From Irpex lacteus (lineage: Eukaryota > Basidiomycota > Agaricomycetes > Polyporales > Irpicaceae), in the NCBI GenBank assembly GCA_001986395.2, contig MQVO02000141.1:1-23058 (forward strand): a stretch of DNA of 23,058 bases. Direction: 5' to 3'. A program made the position numbers and the translations under genes. Below, one piece after another: positions 1 through 10,940 of the stretch (position 1 is the first letter of the stretch; the number at the start of each line of letters is the position of its first letter). The notes beneath the pieces are model-generated. The model had not been told where the DNA came from and ran no database searches. It worked only from the letters and a program-made list of their open reading frames with translations.

Positions 1-2
1 GG

Positions 3-374
3 AGGCGGTCGATTCGGATACTGAAAGTCCTCGCGTTTTATCGCTGTCGTGGAAGTGGAACCTTAGAGCCGGCTGGGAGAGATGGTCTCTCCTGGTCTGA
101 TATACACGCGCATCGCTCTTCCGCAATTCATTCGTCGTCATCGCCATCGTCAGTCCTTTTATCAGACGTTATACCATACCCCGAAGGGAGAGAAGAAGTT
201 CTTGGGAATCTCTACTGCTCGGCCGCTTCACCGTCCTGCGGTGTCACCAACAGGTGATATGCGGAGGAGAGTTTTCGCATTAACCGTCGTCTTGGCCGCC
301 GTGCTAGGCGCCATTTTGCGTTTTGCGCACGCGGCGACGGAGTCGCTATCGTGTGTTACCAAGAAGAGTCTTAA
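3..374 (+). CDS. 3' end of an unrecognised protein gene (5' partial)
   Basis: The third forward frame is open from the left edge. It joins across a plausible 54-nt intron (254-307: donor GTGATA, branch-like CATTAAC near 289, acceptor GTGCTAG) to a short last exon ending in TAA at 372-374. The visible part is about 105 residues: a Ser-rich stretch, then a mixed segment with three Cys, and the C-terminus GDGVAIVCYQEES. I do not recognise the family. The second frame also reads plausibly from base 2 to about 90, so an intron or indel may lie near 80-100 and the upstream frame is uncertain. The gene converges on the surface-protein gene to its right. The reading rests on amino-acid composition and splice sites only. 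Confidence 0.35.
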
Positions 375-1277
375 GAAGATATATTGTACTCTAGCCTTAA
401 AATCTTACTTGTTGCTTCTACACTTGTTTTCTCTTTCTTCACCCCCTTCTGTGCTCTTCTTGGTTTTTTCCCCGTTATCACGATTCTCTTCATACTTTCA
501 TCTCCCTTCCGTGCCCACCTGTTTACTTCTCGTATGACACGCATGATTTGTGTTTTATCTTTTTTTCATCGCCGGACTTGTGTTAAGCGTCATTCCCACC
601 ATCTCTGTCCTATCTTGATGACCTCAACGAAACCGTCCATGCTCTGCTTTCCCGCTGATCCTCTCCCCCTCTTCATGTTTCCATATCTGTTCCACTGTTG
701 AGCCATAGTCTCGTAGTTCATAACTTAACATCTACTTAAATCACGAAAAGTGTACATACGAATACAGGTGCAAATCTTACTGTATATATCGTACGTGGCT
801 GCGCTGTGCGTTGTGTGGTGGCAAGGTAGTGGAGTGATGTCGAAAGGCATTGGTCTCGTCGAGGCATGAAGCTGGCGGTGTGGCCACAGACGGTCAATCA
901 ACTTAACTTCCTATTATGGAAATATCGGAGTGGAGATTAACAAATCGCGAACACGCTGAAGCTGGCACAATGTCATTGTATACTGAACAACTCCGAGGAG
1001 GTTGTATACCTGCAACCGATAATGATAGAAATAAGTACATCCGAATGATGAGGGGTATCATAAACATGTAAACACACTGCTGGCACACCTGGGTTGTGAA
1101 ACGAAGGAGAGTTCAAATAAAAGAGCGTAAATAAAGGAGTGACTGCAGGTAGGAGAAACGAATGGCGTGTGCAGGTTGCATGGTGTCCACTGATTGTCTG
1201 TGTATATTATACTAGCGGGAGGATGCCCAACTTCCGTAGAACGGGTCTATGAGGGAACCAGCAGAAGAAAGAGACGT
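375..1277. other. intergenic region between convergent genes
   Basis: No supported gene. The stretch from about 385 to 545 is strongly pyrimidine-rich on the + strand, as in a fungal 3' UTR. Two AATAAA matches on the + strand (1116-1121 and 1130-1135) are possible polyadenylation signals, though they lie more than 700 nt past the upstream stop codon. The small open frames here have no recognisable content. Confidence 0.6.
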
Positions 1278-3159
1278 TTATACAGGAGGTGCATTGTATC
1301 CAGGGATTGGCCGTGACGGTGGAGAATAGCTGGGTAGCGCCTCATCTCCCATACCAAAATCTTGCTGCATCCGCATCCGCTCCATTTCGTCGCGCAAGAC
1401 GGAGATTTTGGCGCATCAACTCGACCTCAACGGGGACGTCGCGACGATGTTGGCGCTCGGATTGGCGCTGAGAGTGCTCGATGGAGGGCCACCAGCATAG
1501 ACCAAGGGAAGTTGTGGCTGCTGCTGGGAACGAAGCTGTTCTATCTCTGCACGTAGCCTCTGAACCTCATCTCCCGAAGAGCCGGTGGTCCGCGCTGGGT
1601 CTCGCCGGAGATTGAGCTACCACTGGAAGATGACTTTGGTAATCGCGAGGGTGAGGACACCTCCGAGTCAGATACGGCTGTTGTGCTTGACGCGCTCTTC
1701 GAGGCACGCGCTTTCGGCCAATCTGTTCTGCAACGATTGTAGCTCTCGTTGCAGAAGAACCTCCGAGGCACTAGAGGGGCTCGCCAGGGGCGACGATGTC
1801 TCAGAATGCGAGACAACAGACTCAGAGTCAGCCGGCTCCGCGTACGTGTGTCGCATGGAGCAAAGAGACTTCGCTGGAAAGAGCAGCTTGGGACTCTTTT
1901 CGTTGGTTGGAATATCCAAGGATATTCCAGGCTTCTCTGACCGGCTTGAATCGGTTCTTTGTAGAGGCGGTACAGCTTCCCTTGTATGTGGATCGAAAGG
2001 AGTGACTTTGGCTCGCCGCCGCTGACGCCGACGCCATAGGAAAGCGAAGAGGCAGGCCAGTAGCAGGACAGCCGCACCTACGACGCCGCCAATGATAGCC
2101 CCCATGTTTGTATGACCAGAGGGCGAGGGGCCGGAGCCAAGAGCTTGTGTGGGTAGCACGACGGGCGACAAAGGCGATGACCCGGTAGAGGTGCCAGAGG
2201 GTTGTAGCTGAACAACCTGACGCATTCACAGTTACTGTTGACGTTTGCGACAATACGGATAATGAAACCGACAGCGAAGGTGAGGGGGATAGTGTTAAGG
2301 CTGACGACGTTGGTGACGGCAGGGATGTTATCGAACTGCTTCCGTCGGTAGCCGAGGACGGTAAGCCTTCGGGCGAGTTGGAGACAGAGGGTTGTAGTAC
2401 GGATGCTGAAGGCGGGCCCTCTATGGTGTTGGTATTTGTCGATTTCGATGTGGCTGAAGGTGGAGACGACGGGGGATTCCCTGATTCGGTAGTTCTACAT
2501 ATTGATGTCATTAACAACATTTAACGAGTTGAGAAGCTGAGTTAATCACGCACGTGTACAAAGCATAGTCAAACAGAACAAGTGTTTGGTCTGATCCATC
2601 GGCACTCATCTCGACAGAATGCTCACCGAAGGCCAGATTACTCGCTGCAAACACCGGGACATGATACAAAAACTGCGTGGAAGGGTTTGGACGATTGCTA
2701 TATCCAGCCACGAAGTTGCCGTCAATGGAGATGCTGACTTCAGTGAGGTCTCCTCTGCTAAGAATGTTATATAGGTAGACAGCAGTGCCTACAGAGGAAT
2801 TATTACCAGGTGTGACGACGTTCAATGCATGACGCACCGGTAAATTTGAAGGAAACTGTGATAGGTGGATCTCGAGAAGGATTGCGAGAACCATCATGCC
2901 AGGTCTCTATTGTAAAGGTTTATGATTTGTTTGTAATCAACTGTGAGAAAACATACGTTGCTCTGCCTGGCTCGCATCTGGCTTCGTAGAACATCCACCG
3001 CATCCATTTCCCTGTGACCACAGCTGTGAAGGAGAGTAGCTAACCTATATGCTTGATTGAGTCTTTTAATTACACATAAACGAGGCTTGTAAAGCTCACC
3101 TGCTCCCCAGTAATGCTATCACCGTTCTGGTCATCTATTGTACGGTTGATCCAGCTCAT
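1278..3159 (-). CDS. single-pass membrane surface protein, Ser/Thr-rich stalk and coiled-coil tail
   Basis: Six exons fit: 3159-3100, 3044-2957, 2906-2838, 2788-2554, 2494-2257 and 2207-1278, giving about 539 residues. The N-terminal ~150 residues form a globular, probably beta-rich domain with a GCGGCS cysteine cluster and LFDYALYT at its end. A Ser/Thr/Pro-rich stalk of about 110 residues follows, then a membrane segment at roughly 266-288 (MGAIIGGVVGAAVLLLACLF) stopped by the basic run WRRRQRRR. The cytoplasmic tail has two coiled-coil patches (around QRLRAEIEQLRSQQQ and LRDEMERM) and ends in a Pro/Tyr-rich tail (PSYSPP...NAPPV). The architecture is common among uncharacterised Agaricomycete surface proteins. 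The start at 3159 was chosen because TIDDQNGDS is the usual beginning of this domain; no signal peptide precedes it. The tail changes frame four times (about 1708, 1603, 1434 and 1407) as two compensating pairs. Function is unknown; a wall or signalling sensor is a guess. Confidence 0.7.
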
Positions 3160-4181
3160 CCCTACAGTGATAAAACGATAGCAGTCTAATTCGCCGTAAC
3201 AAGGAGTGTATTGGGCATAGCTCGCCCACGATGGACTAGTATGTGGAAGGGGGGAGGAGAGAAAGCAAGAAACGTGCCGATCGCTGAGCGAACGAGTGAA
3301 CGATGATGCATCAGCCTTCGACCATGCCCGAGCCCGCCAGGCCGCAGTAATATGTGTCGCTGATGCGAAAACTCAGACAGAAAGTGCCAGGCACAACTGG
3401 TCCGAGTGTATTGAGTCTGTATCAGTCGAAACGTGACCATCACTGATGAAGAGGGTAGATGATATGAGCAATCCCGGGCAAGAGTTAGTTATTATAAGGC
3501 CCATTGGCTTGCTCGGCAGCCATTCTTGAAGCCTGAGGTAGACACACCGACTGCACACAAAACAGGGCAGTGGGTGTGGCCGCCAACCGAGCAACATGGA
3601 TGCTCCTGGATGTCCCGAACGAAGGATGGTGTGAGCCACTTCATCATCGGAGCATGTGCGGCTTGACATGGTTTGGGTACTATTGGCACCGAGTTGTTAA
3701 GACAGACATGTTGCCATCAATCAGGTCGCGTCTAGACGTCTGAATAAAGGATTGTCGAGAGTTCCAGGACTTCCGGTCACTGCTGACTACAGCTTGAATG
3801 AGGTATTGGCTCACAGACATATGCACTCATAAACACACATACAGTCGGTGACCGGTGAGAACAGGTACGTATTGAGGCGTCTCGCACATTGAAGTGTGCC
3901 TCATAGATTGAAGCTTGTCCGGAGTTTTCATGGCGCTGTACTACGAACAGCGAAGTTTAGTAAGTAATATTTCTACTAATCTCTCTTCAGAACTTACTTT
4001 GAATTAGTCGAATATCACACAGATCTTGGGCTCAGTGGCGTCACTAACGACTCACAGCAATACCGCGTAGAGAACCCAGTCGGAGGGGGGGGCCTTGGTT
4101 TTGGGACTTAACAGCAATCGATTGCGTGGTAGTGAAGAGTTTCTACATAGACAGAAGACATATACGCGCCTCAGATATGAC
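3160..4181. other. intergenic region, upstream of the surface-protein gene
   Basis: About 1 kb between the stop of transporter copy 1 and the start of the surface-protein gene, both on the - strand. It should hold the 3' UTR of the former and the promoter of the latter. An acceptor-like TATCACTGTAG lies just upstream of the 3159 start on the - strand, so a 5' UTR intron or an extra upstream exon is possible. Open frames between 3186 and 3689 resemble no known protein and have no supporting splice structure. Confidence 0.5.
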
Positions 4182-7100
4182 TTACACGGCTTTGTCTTCG
4201 GCATAGCGTACAGCGCTTCTCTATCCGCGCTCTCGTCCACCAGAGCACGGAGCAAGCTGGGTCGCCTGAGCAACTCCTTGGGACTATCAAACTCTATGAG
4301 ACGGCCGGCATCAAGTACCATCTGCGATAGGGTGAGGAGAGGAGGTGGATGATGATGTATTTCGACACATACCACTTTATCGGAATCCATGATGGTCTGA
4401 AGACGATGCGCGACAGTAATGACTGTAACATCACTATTGAGCTCGTTACGCAAAGATTCTTGGATGACGGCGTCCGTCTCGTAATCTAAGGACCAAATGA
4501 TGTGTAAATTGTAAAAGACGCAAGTTATCAATCAAACTTACCAATTGCAGAGGTAGCCTCATCAAGGATCAAAAGCTTGCTCTGTCGCACAATGGCTCTA
4601 GCCAGAGCAATGATCTGGCGTTGGCCAACGGAGAGATTACCACCGCCGCTGGCTATTTCCGTGTCGAGGGTCAATCTGTTCTCGTCAGAAAGGCGCTGTA
4701 GGGAGAATAGACCCGCAGCACGCAAAGCATCGTTGAGTGTTGAATCGTCGAATTGACCGAAAACGTCCAGATTATGTCGCAAAGTTCCGCTTAACAGTTC
4801 AGGCTATGCATAGTTAGCTGTTCGCTATTTATTTTGAGACGTAGTTTACTCACCACTTGAGGAATGATAGTGACATTGGAGCGTAAGGCATCGAGGTTAA
4901 GAGAATCGGTAGCAATGCCGTCATATTTAACGGTTCCTTCAGTAAAAAATGCAACGAAGTAGAGCCAGCGTCAGCGTTGACTTTCCGGAGCCAGTGCGCC
5001 CAACTAAAAACAAGTGTCAAATCATCAACCTATGGAATAGCAGATTATGGTTTTACCTATTCCTACGCGCTCCCCTGCTTCAACGCGGAAGCTCACGTCG
5101 CGCAGTACCATGGGCCCGTCCTATTCGAACGATACTCAGAAATGTGGATGCATCGCATCGAATAGTACTTACGGAAGAATACCTTGCTGTGAGGTTTTCT
5201 ACCTCCAGTTTACCACTCGATGGCCAATATGCAGGCGGAACACCTCCATCCTTGGGCTCAGGCTCCTGCTCGATAACCACATATTGATGAATACGCTCCA
5301 AACTAGGATGTCACATCAGCTACGTCGGATAGTAGAAGATTAATAGAGAGTTTCAAACCTATTGCTGTTGACTATAGTCGAAGGCAGTATTCAGAACGGA
5401 TCTCTTCCATACAAAATAAAACCTCTTACCTTCGACGTCGTTATAAAGGCGGACCCACCACAGGATCATCCCGCTGAAACTGCCTTGACACGATATCTGT
5501 CAGTGAACGATGGCAATGAATGTGGGTCTATCCTCACTAGCCATATTTAAGATAAAACCAATGTTGGATGGAGTATATCCACGGCCTCCATACACGAGAT
5601 AAAATGCCAAGGAGGATGAAAACACGGCCGCGAGTGCATCAATACGAACGCTGATCCATCTGTATACATCATATGAAATTTAATTAAGCGCAACACCTTA
5701 GAACGAAGGACTTGCCTGTTCAAGTTATAAAAAACCCTGGCCGCGCGCACGTAGGAATTGACACGTCTGTACGTCTCCAGCCGGAACGTATCTTGAGCAG
5801 CATAAGCGCGAATAGAGGCTGGGTGGTGGATTAGAATGGTGCTTTAGTCAGAGCAGGTGGTAAGGCTTACTGAGGCCGGTAATGGCACCACTGAGGATTC
5901 CAATTACAGGTGCCTTTGCATTCGACATCTCACGCTTAACAGACAGCTGGGCCCTCAGATAGATATTCCCTAGCCAACCACCGATGATAGCAATCAAGAT
6001 TGCCGGTAGAATGAACGTCGGCGTGTACAGCACGACAGCACCGAGTTGTGTTAGCATACTAACGGTCATGCCAGCTGTAAAAATGTCAGTATTACATCGG
6101 CGTTGGTAATGACAAACGACACTGACCCAAGTAGTTGAACCCGCCCGCAATCTGGCCATCAACTACCAACTGACTTAGGTGAGTGATACAATCCATATTC
6201 CTCCATACATACCAGCTTGTATATCCTGGGTACAACGAGCGATAACACGGGAAGTAGGTGTAACATCGAGCCACCTGTGATGAAAGGTCCTTGAGGATAA
6301 TGGCCATCGACGGGAGTTACTGACTTACCGGAAGGTACTACCTAGCAGTTTGGTAACAAGGGTGTCGTGTATGACTCGTGATGAGCGCAAAGTAGCGATT
6401 GTGTATAGGAGCTCCGCATAGGTGGAAGTGAGTACCACCAGAAGTACCAGCAAGCAATACATTGACAGATAGCTAAGAATGCTGTGGTTAGACCCACTTG
6501 ATTATATCGTAGCCGTTATAATAACACTTACTAGGACACAGCGACCTGCGACGGCTCTGTAATGGAGTATTGGCGAGCCCAATAACCTAGCCACCACATT
6601 TCGGAGACGTCGAATAGCTGACTTAACACCATTCCAGTGATCCAGCCAATCCAGAATAGGGCAGGTAGCCTTCCACCCAGACTACTCAAAAAGAGTTTGA
6701 CTATGAATAAGCAAAATAATGATCAGAGATGGGGCACACAGCATACAGAAAATACTTTACAGGCGTCCCAGCTGACATGACCGATCGCAACTTCCTCGGC
6801 GACGACCAACTTTCCCTTGTCGGCAGGTTCTTGCGGTGTAGCATCAGAATCTGATACTTTGTCCAGCTGAATCGCTTCTTCCTCGTGGACGAGTTCTGCC
6901 TGTAATTTCTGGTCCTCGGTAATCGCGTCGGAAACAGAGCCTTGGCTGACTATATGTCCATCAGTGTTTAATGAGACCACAAAGTCGGCCAGTGGACCAG
7001 CCATCGCGACGTTGTGCGTCTACCAATAATCAGCCTTTGGTTCAACTCAATAGACTTGGACATACCACAAGCAAGACAGTCCTTCCACGAAGTAAATCGC

Positions 7101-10100
7101 CCTTGAAACATTTGTCGACGATCCAACGAGAGGTGTGAACATCCTGAGATAAGATTAGACGAATACAAGGATTGCATCGCTCACGCTCTTACCAATGCTG
7201 CTAGAACCTGCAATGGTTACCTATAAGAATATGCGAACACGCCATATAACATAGCTGACTCACGTCGTCAAGCAGTACAATTTCAGCCCGTGAGTAGACC
7301 GCTCTTGCAAGAGTAACACGAGCCTGTGAATCACTCATAAGCGCATTACCTTACCGAAATTAAGGACAGAAACTACGACCTTTTGCCCGCCGCTGTACGA
7401 TAGTAAGATGAGTAGATGAGGGTGGGTTGCACGAGACAGTACAGGTAGACACATACCTAAGTGTAAGACCTTTCTCACCAACTTCTGTAGCATCCCCAGC
7501 TTCGAACAGACTCAAGTCTCGAGTTAGACCACACTGGTAGATAACTAAAGAGATATTGTTGGTAGATGCATCTCTCAAGAGGAGAAAACATTGGCGAACC
7601 TTTTTGATAACGATCCTCATCGAACAATGAACCAAAAATGATGTTCTCCTGTGTAACCGCAAACACAGATCATAAGAGGGACATTCACTCCGTTTCATAG
7701 GATGTCGATGACATACCTTGATCGTCTCATTTTGCACCCAAGACTCCTGCGCAGCATATGCGACACCACCCTCTCTTGGAAGATTTGTCCACGACTCGGG
7801 ACCGGAAGGTATGTAATGCATCTCGCCCAAGAGCGCCATGAGCATTGACGTCTTGCCCGAACCAGTCGGTCCAATAATCAGATTGAACGCGCCCTTCTTG
7901 AACTTTAACTCGTTGTCAATGTGTAGTCGGAATGCTTGTCTCGACGGGGTCAGAGTACCGTCGGAGGTATCATTAGACCAGGAAAAGGTAGCATGCCCAA
8001 ACCCAATGTCGGATTTGTGTTCAGCGGAGGAATCAATGATAATCTCGTCGGCCGATTTCTCGGTGAAAGAGTCCAGTAATTCGGTCTAGAAAGGTATCAG
8101 CACAAGCATTAGCAGACAAAAACAGTCACTCACTTCGCGCAGAAATTCAGCGACACGACCAAGGGAGACATGAGCTGCGATGAAGCCATTGATATCCTTG
8201 GCTTCGTGTGGTACAAGGCTGCACTCACCTGCAATCAGAAGAGGTATGAAGCTGAAGATCTCGTACAACTCTGTTCTGATCATGTTGAACGCTGGTAAAT
8301 TTAGTCGTCAGCGGGGGAAGCGACGGAGATATGCATCCTGCTTACCGGACATTGAGGAGAATACGATAGATGCTGCGGGAAAGGGTAAGGCAAAATGGAA
8401 ACACATCAGAACATCGTATTACTTACCCGTTAAGGGCTTCCCCTGTACAGCAGTCTGAGGATAGAGAAGTCTCAGTGGCCGGCTCGCACCTCTGCATCCA
8501 ACTTGTACTCACGTAGATGCCATAGGTTACAACCATATGTATCAATGGGATAGTGTGGCTAACCAACTCGGTTAATGTGCTTCATAAGGCGATGGAAAAA
8601 CCGCATCCTCACTTTGCAACGTTTGAGAACATGCCGAGCAGCTTCCGTTTCCAGATCCACTTCAACTCTTCTTCACGCTTCTCCGCAACAGAGTCTCTGA
8701 CGCGAGTCTCCCATCCAAAAAGCTTGATCATGCGTAGCACACTCATCACTAACAAACCAAGTGTGGAGCAGGTCAGCAGGTGAAGACCTTGTTCTATGTG
8801 GGAACCCTCACTTTCAGTGACATTTTGGACACGTGCATCCGTTGCCTTCATTTTCTGCTTTTGAACGGTGTTTGTCAAAGTAGCGACCCATGCAGGAGCC
8901 GGGCATAGCGCGACCATCACGCCCAAACCAACGAACGAACTCCATCCCAGCACGACATAGAGGAACCACATTCCAAGAGCCAGGTGTAGAGGAGCCGACA
9001 CCACTGCATGGTAAGTATGAGTATCCATTGACGTCGTAGAGTCGAGCACAAGAATGAAATAGGCTTACCAACGAAGAGGAAGTTCCTGCCACCGGTGATG
9101 TTGTCCAAGTCGCTCGTAACAAGATTCTGAACTTTTCCCATAAAGTTGTCCTTCTTCGGCGATTCTTGTTTACTGTCTTTAGATTCGACGTTAGAGACTT
9201 CGGTGGCATCTGCTGTATCCGCTGCGGTCGATGAAGCGGCTGTAGCATCTTGCGAATGAAGTGTATCTGTGTCGTCGTTCTCGCGATGTGAGCTCTGTTC
9301 TACTGTCGTTGTTCCCTTTGCGTCGCTTGCGGGACGGCGTGGAGCGGTATCCTCAGCCCCTTCAGGGCCATCGCTTGTCTCAGCCTTCAATCGAACGCGA
9401 AGAGCGTGATCAAAAACAAGAGATGTGATGATCGCCTCGATACGGACAAGTACATGCGTCTGCGGACGATTAATAACAGCCTGTAAAGGTATATAGAGGC
9501 AAAACCTACCCCAGAGTAGATATTCAGCTGCCAGAGGAGGCTGTAGGTGATTGGTGATGCCGCGATGAGCAAAATCCAAACCCATGGCCTCACGACTGCG
9601 CCCTCTCCGCCGGACTCCAGGTAACTAGAGGTTCAGGCAGTGTTAAAAACGACGCACATTTGGCACTACAGCAAAGACATACGTCAACAATCTGTTTGTA
9701 CCAATAGGGCCTGCAATGAGAGCCGCGGCCTGCATAGAGTCATTCTTAGACTGGGACAATGAGAATGAGTAAGTGTACATACACATAAGAGGAGAGTAGC
9801 CAGCTGGAAGGCCAATGAAACTCTGAACGTAGCGACAAGGCCAAAAAATAAGTGCCGCCTTGGCGCTCCAGAGAACGGATCGAGATGCTGGCGAAAGGGT
9901 CAATGTGGTTATCAGTAGTAAGAACAAGAAGGATACTTACACGGTAGCTTTGTTTAATCAAGTTCTTCGCAGCGTCGAAGTCCGATAAAGGAGGAAGTTC
10001 CTCGGCTCTTAAATGTTTCACACGCGACGCCTTGAGGACAATTGGTTCGACAAAGAGGTAAAAGAGGAATGAAAACAGGGACGCTGTTTGCTCAGGGTTT

Positions 10101-10940
10101 GCTATGGGGAAGGGATCCTGAACATGATGTGACATCAGTGTCATTGAAATTATAGGGTGGTACATACAGTTGGGTCGACCGGGGTGTATGGATATGGTTC
10201 GAGAGCTGGTAGCACGATGCCAGCCAGCAATGCCAGAGTGACCTTGATCCACAGAAGCTTCCCTTCTGCTTCGTCGGCCGGACGGAGAGTGAAAGTCAGC
10301 AGGGGCCATAAATCGCGATAAGCGTATACAACGAAAATCGTAAACGAAATCAGGGACAAATGGAACGATGCTATCCGAGATTGTTGAACGGTCGTGAAAG
10401 CGTTGAAACCACCGAGGATAACTGCATAAGCCTGCGAGAAGCATGTTATTATCATGGTGGTACCCGCTGATACTATGTCACTCACAGAAGCCGCAACTGT
10501 AGCTATATTGTACCAAGTCCAGCGTGTGTTTGAAGCAGCAACCAAAGTCAGAGGAAATAGCGTGAGGAGGGTCAGAAACCGAGCGAGTTTGAACGCGAAG
10601 ATAGTCGCGCTTCCCCGCCTGTTGAGCCATCCCACGTTTGGTCCATGGTAGACACTATGCTGCCCATTGTCGTCGCCCTGTTGCTTAAAAAACCTTAAAG
10701 ACCATAGTACGAGTCCGTGAATGGTGAAAACGAGAAGCGAAGCTACCGCAACGTAGGCGGGAAACAGCCGCGTGTCTCGCCAAATCCTGCTTACGTGCAT
10801 GTGTTAGTAGCAGTTCGATTCGCGTCGAGGCCGGGGACGTGCCTGGTACTCCGAGTCAATTGTGCAAGTGCTTCCTGCCTGGTCGCGAGCGAGTCTTCGT
10901 CCAAAATAAGCTGCCAGTCGGCCGACTCCACATAGTGCAT
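4182..10940 (-). CDS. ABCC (MRP-type) full ABC transporter, Ybt1-like, copy 1
   Basis: About 38 exons and roughly 1,600 residues. Order: N-terminal TMD0 helices (FFPAYV-like core, about 10800-9750); TMD1 carrying an acidic Ser/Thr-rich linker (about 9400-9130); NBD1 with Walker A GPTGSGKT (about 7850-7873), Q-loop region [13 protein letters not shown], signature SGGQKARV, Walker B IVLLDD and H-loop THN; TMD2 (about 6700-5400); NBD2 with GRTGSGKST (about 4977-5002), [18 protein letters not shown] and AHRL. Asp after Walker B in NBD1 against Glu in NBD2 is the usual ABCC asymmetry, with one catalytic site. The length and the TMD1 insert resemble fungal Ybt1 'bile acid' transporters, which act at the vacuole; the substrate here is unknown. 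Frame breaks lie in the A6 run at 4944-4949 and near 4199. Two donors are weak (GTTCGC 7594-7599, GTCGTA 7374-7379). The start and the first exon junction are uncertain. Confidence 0.85.
5359..5371 (-). other. 13-nt microexon (copy 1), VNSN, between TMD2 and NBD2
   Basis: The exon lies between acceptor GACTATAG and donor GTTTGA. It joins DVE upstream to SLERIHQYV downstream in frame (phase 1 in, phase 2 out). The other transporter has a 13-nt exon at the same place. Confidence 0.75.
5660..5715 (-). other. GC-AG intron in transporter copy 1
   Basis: A 56-nt intron with donor AG|GCAAGT and acceptor TATACAG. It is needed to join YNLN to [12 protein letters not shown] in frame. AG|GCAAGT matches the strong exon-side consensus usual for functional GC donors. 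Copy 2 has GTAAGC at the same intron (12993-12998). Confidence 0.75.
7193..7207 (-). other. 15-nt microexon (copy 1), VLAAL of the NBD1 D-loop
   Basis: Phase-0 exon between an acceptor ending CATTGCAG and donor GTAAGA. It supplies VLAAL between LLDD (Walker B) and DVHTSRW. Without it the NBD1 D-loop would be lost with no change of frame. Copy 2 has the same exon. Confidence 0.8.
7380..7392 (-). other. 13-nt microexon (copy 1), ABC signature SGGQK
   Basis: Acceptor CGTACAG, 13 nt coding (S)GGQK, then donor GTCGTA. Together with the first bases of the next exon it forms SGGQKARV, the NBD1 signature. The donor is weak, and a better donor GTAAGG starts 25 nt downstream (7354); its use would shift the frame. 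Confidence 0.8.

Noticed and set aside
82..537. Forward frame with a hydrophobic stretch (VFALTVVLAAVLGAIL) that could be a membrane protein
   Set aside because: The hydrophobic stretch overlaps a good 54-nt intron (254-307) of the third-frame gene, and the rest of the frame is pyrimidine-run 3' UTR-like sequence.
3373..3689. Open frames upstream of the surface-protein gene
   Set aside because: Short, with no family resemblance and no splice context linking them to the gene.
4322..4372. Stopless intron of 51 nt in copy 1 (and 60 nt in copy 2 after DEATSAI) that could be retained as coding
   Set aside because: Both have donor and acceptor sites, and removing them restores the conserved [11 protein letters not shown] and TSAI-DYETDA joins seen in ABC NBD2.
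6205..6240. Possible frame break in TMD2 of copy 1 near TQDIQA
   Set aside because: Re-reading the bases showed ACC CAG GAT ATA CAA GCT in frame, followed by a normal GTATGT donor.
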